The notes under the pieces were generated by a model. That model saw nothing but the letters and a program-made list of their open reading frames with translations, had not been told where the DNA came from and ran no database searches. From NCBI GenBank assembly GCA_034766995.1, contig CM068313.1, forward strand, positions 62,092,794 to 62,156,793: a DNA stretch of 64,000 bases, written 5' to 3'. Within the stretch, counting starts at the first letter, position 1, and each line of letters starts with the position of its first letter. The stretch comes from Acanthacorydalis orientalis. Taxonomy: Eukaryota > Arthropoda > Insecta > Megaloptera > Corydalidae. Positions 60,050 to 64,000 of this stretch are shown here, one piece after another. A program made the position numbers and the translations under genes.

Positions 60050-60420
60050 AGACTTGACAATTAAATTCCAATATTCTATTAATATTTCTGAGTCAGAACA
60101 AATTTTCCTTTGTCGAGATATGAGCTTCTGTTTATAGATAGTGTGATTATGGATTGCTGTAAAAATTCTTGAGATTAAACAAATGTTCCTGTGTCGAGAT
60201 CTGAGCCTCCGTCTAAAGTGTGTTCTCCGTCTCCGTCAGTGTGTATTTGGATTTCTGTAAAAATTCTTGAGCCTAGACGGATTGTCTTGTGTCGAGATCT
60301 GAGCCTCTACCTTAAAAAAGTATGATTTTGGATTGCTGTAAAAATTCTTGAGTCTAAACGGATGGTCCAGTACCGAGATCTGAGCCTGTCTTAAGAAAGT
60401 GTGTCTTTGGATAACTAATC
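60050..60420. repeat. Minisatellite of about 81-99 bp units
   Basis: Four units sharing gtcgagatctgagcct (near 60112, 60193, 60292 and 60373) and ctgtaaaaattcttgag. Spacing is 81, 99 and 81 bp. Confidence 0.85.
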
Positions 60421-60530
60421 AGAATCATCAATGTTACTTCGAATTTCGATCTACACCATTAATTAGTCGATTTGGTGCTAATTACTGGATGAAATAAGCT
60501 AATAAAATACATTACGATTTTTCTGTTTAA
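60415..60530 (-). repeat. Diverged Rep-1 sub-block
   Basis: aatcatcaatgttacttcga, then accattaattagtcgatt and gtgctaattactgga, parallel the Rep-1 block at 11408-11480 (atcatcaaagtacgtccgaa, accactaattagtcgatt). Only this sub-block is present. Confidence 0.6.
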
Positions 60531-60894
60531 CTACATTACGTATTCTAACTTTATATAACAACACTTATTTTTCTAATGTTGTCTTGTATATATATGCGAT
60601 TGTTATAAAATAAATGGGGTTCATTATGTTCTATCAACGGCCGTATCTTACCATTAAAAAAATCTTCAAAAAACACATCAGACATAGAATTTAATTCTCT
60701 TTCTAACGGCTTATAATAATGTAGGTTTTTGTAACGCTGGCTTGTAAATACGTACGTTTATTCGAAGGCGTGTTGCTCAAGTTTACAAAAATTAAACACT
60801 CATAATTAAGCCTCACTGCATCCGTAAATAATTATTGAAAATTATGAAAAAATTTGTGGTTATTGATAACTTAACGCACTTTTAAATGGTATAT

Positions 60895-60898
<4 letters not shown>
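60531..60898. other. No gene recognised
   Basis: AT-rich, no supported feature. Confidence 0.5.

Positions 60899-60985
<87 letters not shown>
60899..60985. repeat. (AT)n tract
   Basis: TA run with one tacata interruption. Confidence 0.95.
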
Positions 60986-60986
<1 letters not shown>

Positions 60987-61307
60987 TTGAACAAGATACC
61001 CAGATCTATTCCACATCGAGCCTAGTAATCAGATCTTCTTACACTATTAACAGTAATTAATGAAAAAATTTAATACTGAACACTGTGGATTCAAACACAT
61101 CAGATATAATCGATAAAACATCTTCATTCATATCAATTGTCCCACAGGGCGTATTCTTCTCTCAATGTGACCTCATCTTCCAAATGGTACTCAACAATTT
61201 AAAATCGAATCATCCGTTCTCTAGCTATGAGTTAGTTAGTTATTGGGGGTTTAGGGCGCATCGGCAACATTCCAGGACATAAGTCACGCTCTCACTAAAT
61301 TCAATCC
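60986..61307. other. No gene recognised
   Basis: Contains a 65-codon ORF (61085-61282) without recognisable domain. Confidence 0.45.
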
Positions 61308-61499
61308 CTGTGACGAGGGTACTCGGAGAGGTCCCACAAGAAGTGTTCCAGAATTGTTACGAAAACTGGAAAACTCGCTGGAATAAGTGTATAGATGCGG
61401 GAGGGGAGTACTTTGAAGGGGATCGCAGCGATGTACCTTAATTTTTAAATATACTCGATTTTTGAATTTTGTCGCATTACTTAATTGTCTGACCTCGTA
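61308..61499 (+). pseudogene. Solo 3' end of the 62-kb mariner family
   Basis: Matches 63123-63314: VTRVLGEVPQEVFQNCYE, NWKTRWNKCIDAGGEYFEGD and the right terminus ending gtctgacctcgta. Here the NWKTRW tryptophan codon is intact; in the 62-kb copy it is TAG. Everything upstream in the element is missing. Confidence 0.88.
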
Positions 61500-62376
61500 T
61501 TAACATAAATAACACACTCACAGGCAAATACTTCCATGATTCCGTATATTTTAACAAAACAATAATCTAAATAGAATTTAAATAAAAATTAAAAGATTAA
61601 AGCATATCACAGTTGTATTTCAACGTTCTGTAAAATACAAACATGTTTTTTTCATCTCCGTAAAGCATAAAAAATGTTTTAATAATTATAAATAAATAAA
61701 ACTCAACATGTATTGGATTCATTGAAATATGTTAAACAATAATGTAAAAACGATTTCGTTAAGCTTGAAAAAAATTTAAAAAAAATCAAAAATTGTTTTT
61801 CTCATTTTACAAATATGATTATTGCTATTAACGTGTCATATTTGGTGAGAGATAATGTTTTGTACATTTGAGAGATCAGAAAGTATATCATGAAAATAAA
61901 TGCAATTTCGATTTCAATTACATACTGTACGTCAGTGGACAAACTAATTCAACGCAAAATTACATTATAACATACATTATTGAAACACAAGTCACCCTCT
62001 TATACGCGAACTGTTGAATTTTTCACGATAAAACATAAATGAAGGACAGTTTCATCTACTTATCTCGTATTGTTGTCCGTAAAATTTGCATAGAATATAA
62101 TCACAATAACAGCACAGCTCTTGCACACACGAACAGTGCAGATTAATAACTTCACTAAACGTAAAAGTAAATTTTGAATAAGTTTTTTCAATAAATAAAA
62201 AAATATATATTTACAATGTGCGCGGTCGCCACGCTCTGAAATGAAACTTCTGTACGGAAGTACGAAGGAAAGCAAATGTTATAATAAATGAAAGAGTAGA
62301 ATAGTCCGATTATTCAATACTTAGAACGACTTATTTAATTTTAATTGATACCGACACACTATTACTGGTTGAAATA
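61500..62376. other. AT-rich stretch, no gene recognised
   Basis: Only short ORFs (71 codons at 62060-62275, minus) without domains. Confidence 0.5.
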
Positions 62377-63314
62377 TACGAGGTCAGACAATTAAGTAAT
62401 GCGACCGATTTATTTTTCTCGGCCTGTGGTAACACTGCGAACCTGTAACTCCGCCACCGTAATAGCAGATCCCTACTCTCTCGATTGAGACCTTGACCAC
62501 CCTCGTACGATCATTTCTTCGCCAGCTGTTTAGTGTTTTGTAACAACGCGCGAGTAGTGCATGTCACGAAAATAGAATAGAGAAATTTAGAGCAACGGTG
62601 CGCAAGATTGTCTCGAGCAGGTTGAAAGTGATCCTACTCTTCTCGATCGAGTTATTACTGGTGATGAAAGTTGGTTCTTTCAATATGACCCCGAAACTAA
62701 ACGACAAAGCCAACAGTGGCTGTCCCCTGGAGCACCAAGGCCAAAGAAGGCGAGAATGAGCAAGTCCAAAGTGAAAACAATGTTGATTTGCTTCTTCGAC
62801 AGCAAAGGGGTGGTTCACAAAGAGTTCGTACCACCTGGACAAACCGTAAATCAAGTATTCTACCGCAATGTGCTCGAAAAATTACGAAAAAGGGTGCTCA
62901 GAGTGCGTCCAGAGATCGCGAAGACTTGGGTTCTGCATCACGACAATGCTCCCTGTCACAGTGCGTTCAGTGTCTCTCAGTTTTTGGCGTCTAAAGGCAT
63001 CGCAACGTTACCACAACCGCCCTATTCACCGGACATGTCACCCTGCGACTTTTTCCTATTCCCCCATATGAAAAAATTCGTCAAAGGTCGACATTTTGAC
63101 TCCGTTGAAGATATCCAAGAATCTGTGACGAGGGTACTCGGAGAGGTCCCACAAGAAGTGTTCCAGAATTGTTATGAAAAGTAGAAAACTCGCTGGAATA
63201 AGTGTATAGATGCAGGAGGGGACTACTTTGAAGGGGATCGCAGCGATGTACCTTAATTTTTAAATATACTCGATTTTTGAATTTTGTCGCATTACTTAAT
63301 TGTCTGACCTCGTA
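62377..63314 (+). mobile_element. mariner element with both termini and an internal deletion
   Basis: Terminal inverted repeats are near-perfect: tacgaggtcagacaattaag, then taatgcgac at the left, with its complement at the right. TA duplications flank both ends (62375-62376, 63315-63316). At 938 bp it is shorter than a complete mariner (about 1.3 kb). Confidence 0.92.
62556..63255 (+). pseudogene. mariner transposase lacking the DNA-binding domain
   Basis: The start MSRK is followed within about 45 bp by the junction to CLEQVESDPTLLDR, so the N-terminal helix-turn-helix region is deleted. The catalytic part is well preserved: VITGDESWFFQYDPETKRQS, APRPKKARMSKSKVKTM, HHDNAPCHSA and PPYSPDMSPCDFFLF, giving an apparently intact Asp triad. 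A TAG replaces the Trp codon in KxKTRW (63182-63184). It cannot bind its own termini and is dead. Confidence 0.9.
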
Positions 63315-63544
63315 TAATACACATAATATGATACGAAAAATATTATACAGAACGATACATAAATACAAAAGCTATTATAAAATATCTATTAGACACCATG
63401 TGATATAAATGTACTGCATGTTATATACCTGATCAAGCCGACGCAACACAAAGCTATTCGTCCTATCTACGCCAGACGCTGAATCGTCGTATCACCGCAG
63501 AACAACACCCGCTGATAGATAACCAGAGTCTATATAAACTGAAG
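63315..63544. other. No gene recognised
   Basis: The last 120 bp (63430-63544) are GC-richer and run directly into the non-LTR 3' tail; they may be its coding or UTR upstream part, but no motif is visible. Confidence 0.4.
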
Positions 63545-63768
63545 ATACATTATCCCGGTTTTTTGAAAATTTTTTCCCGGAACCCAAGCATGAGACACTA
63601 ATAAAAATCACAAACAATACAACATACAACCTACACCCCACAAATGCGGTTAAATACCAACCAAGAAAGGGCACCGCACCAATGTCAAAAACATAAGGCC
63701 AAACCCGGCACTGTATCATTTTATGATCTATAAAATTTATTTTTATTTTATTTTATTTTTTTGACATT
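63545..63768 (+). mobile_element. Third copy of the non-LTR 3' tail
   Basis: Landmarks cggttttttgaaaatttttt, gttaaataccaaccaagaaa, ggcaccgca, and the terminal ttatttttattttatttta. Same orientation and end as the copy at 15.1 kb; the full-length relative is the 51.7-57.2 kb element on the minus strand. Confidence 0.75.
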
Positions 63769-64000
63769 GTACAATTGTTTGTAATAGGGTCGTAGCTACG
63801 ACTCTCATAATTTTGTTCGAAATAAAAACTCATTTTTAAAAAAGCGGATACTCCGTATTGAATCTTAACTTGCACATGCTGTAGATATACTGCACACACT
63901 TATTAACATAATGATAAAAGTATTTGTTTGTTTGAATGAATAACAAAGTACTATCCACACATATGAATGACATGAATTATATTTTATTAATTATTTTTAT
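63769..64000. other. No gene recognised
   Basis: AT-rich window end without features. Confidence 0.5.

Overview
This is eukaryotic nuclear DNA, most likely from an insect. The background is very AT-rich with about thirty long (AT)n tracts. The mix of mariner, Jockey-clade, RTE-type, BEL/Pao, Ty3/gypsy, Helitron/Helentron, pogo-like and piggyBac-like remnants is typical of insects, and the one host-gene piece (a Drosha-like C-terminus with introns) agrees. I cannot name the order or species. No intact host gene, rRNA, conventional tRNA or CRISPR array was found. The window reads as a repeat-dense, probably heterochromatic stretch.

Layout. 0-9 kb: copy A of a dispersed repeat (Rep-1), a TTTATTTATTTC minisatellite, a dead mariner, a BEL/Pao gag fragment and a nearly complete RTE-type element (minus strand) enclosed by (AT)n. 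9-15 kb: a tRNA-like Pol III head, Rep-1 copy B carrying a mariner fragment, and a 5'-truncated Ty3/gypsy element (pol, polypurine tract, 3' LTR). 15-19 kb: two Helitron/Helentron pieces arranged tail to head, plus Jockey-type RT fragments. 19.6-20.5 kb: a Drosha-like dsRNA-binding-domain gene remnant. 20.8-31.3 kb: pogo-like, mariner, Jockey and piggyBac-like remnants. 33.4-36 kb: a small cysteine-rich ORF and Rep-1 copy C. 37.1-39.5 kb: a ~142-bp satellite followed by a ~16-bp satellite. 39.5-43 kb: a GC-rich Jockey-clade element with a long open EN-RT frame. 44-46.8 kb: a diverged duplication whose second copy is split by a TTAA-type transposon carrying an orphan ORF. 47-51 kb: mostly unexplained DNA. 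51.7-57.2 kb: a full-length but broken Jockey-clade element. 57.2-64 kb: Jockey and RTE fragments, a second copy of the repeat flanking the previous element, minisatellites and two mariner copies.

The genes do not form a pathway; nearly all are transposon genes at different stages of decay. Three patterns stand out. (1) Element ends and truncation points repeatedly coincide with (AT)n tracts, and paralogous copies inside the window supply likely empty sites. (2) The longest open transposon frames (Jockey at 40 kb, gypsy pol at 12-15 kb) carry changes at the residues that form their catalytic centres, while neighbouring broken copies keep some of those residues. (3) A TIR-bounded 1.2-kb insertion at 45.3-46.55 kb carries an unrecognised 217-codon ORF.
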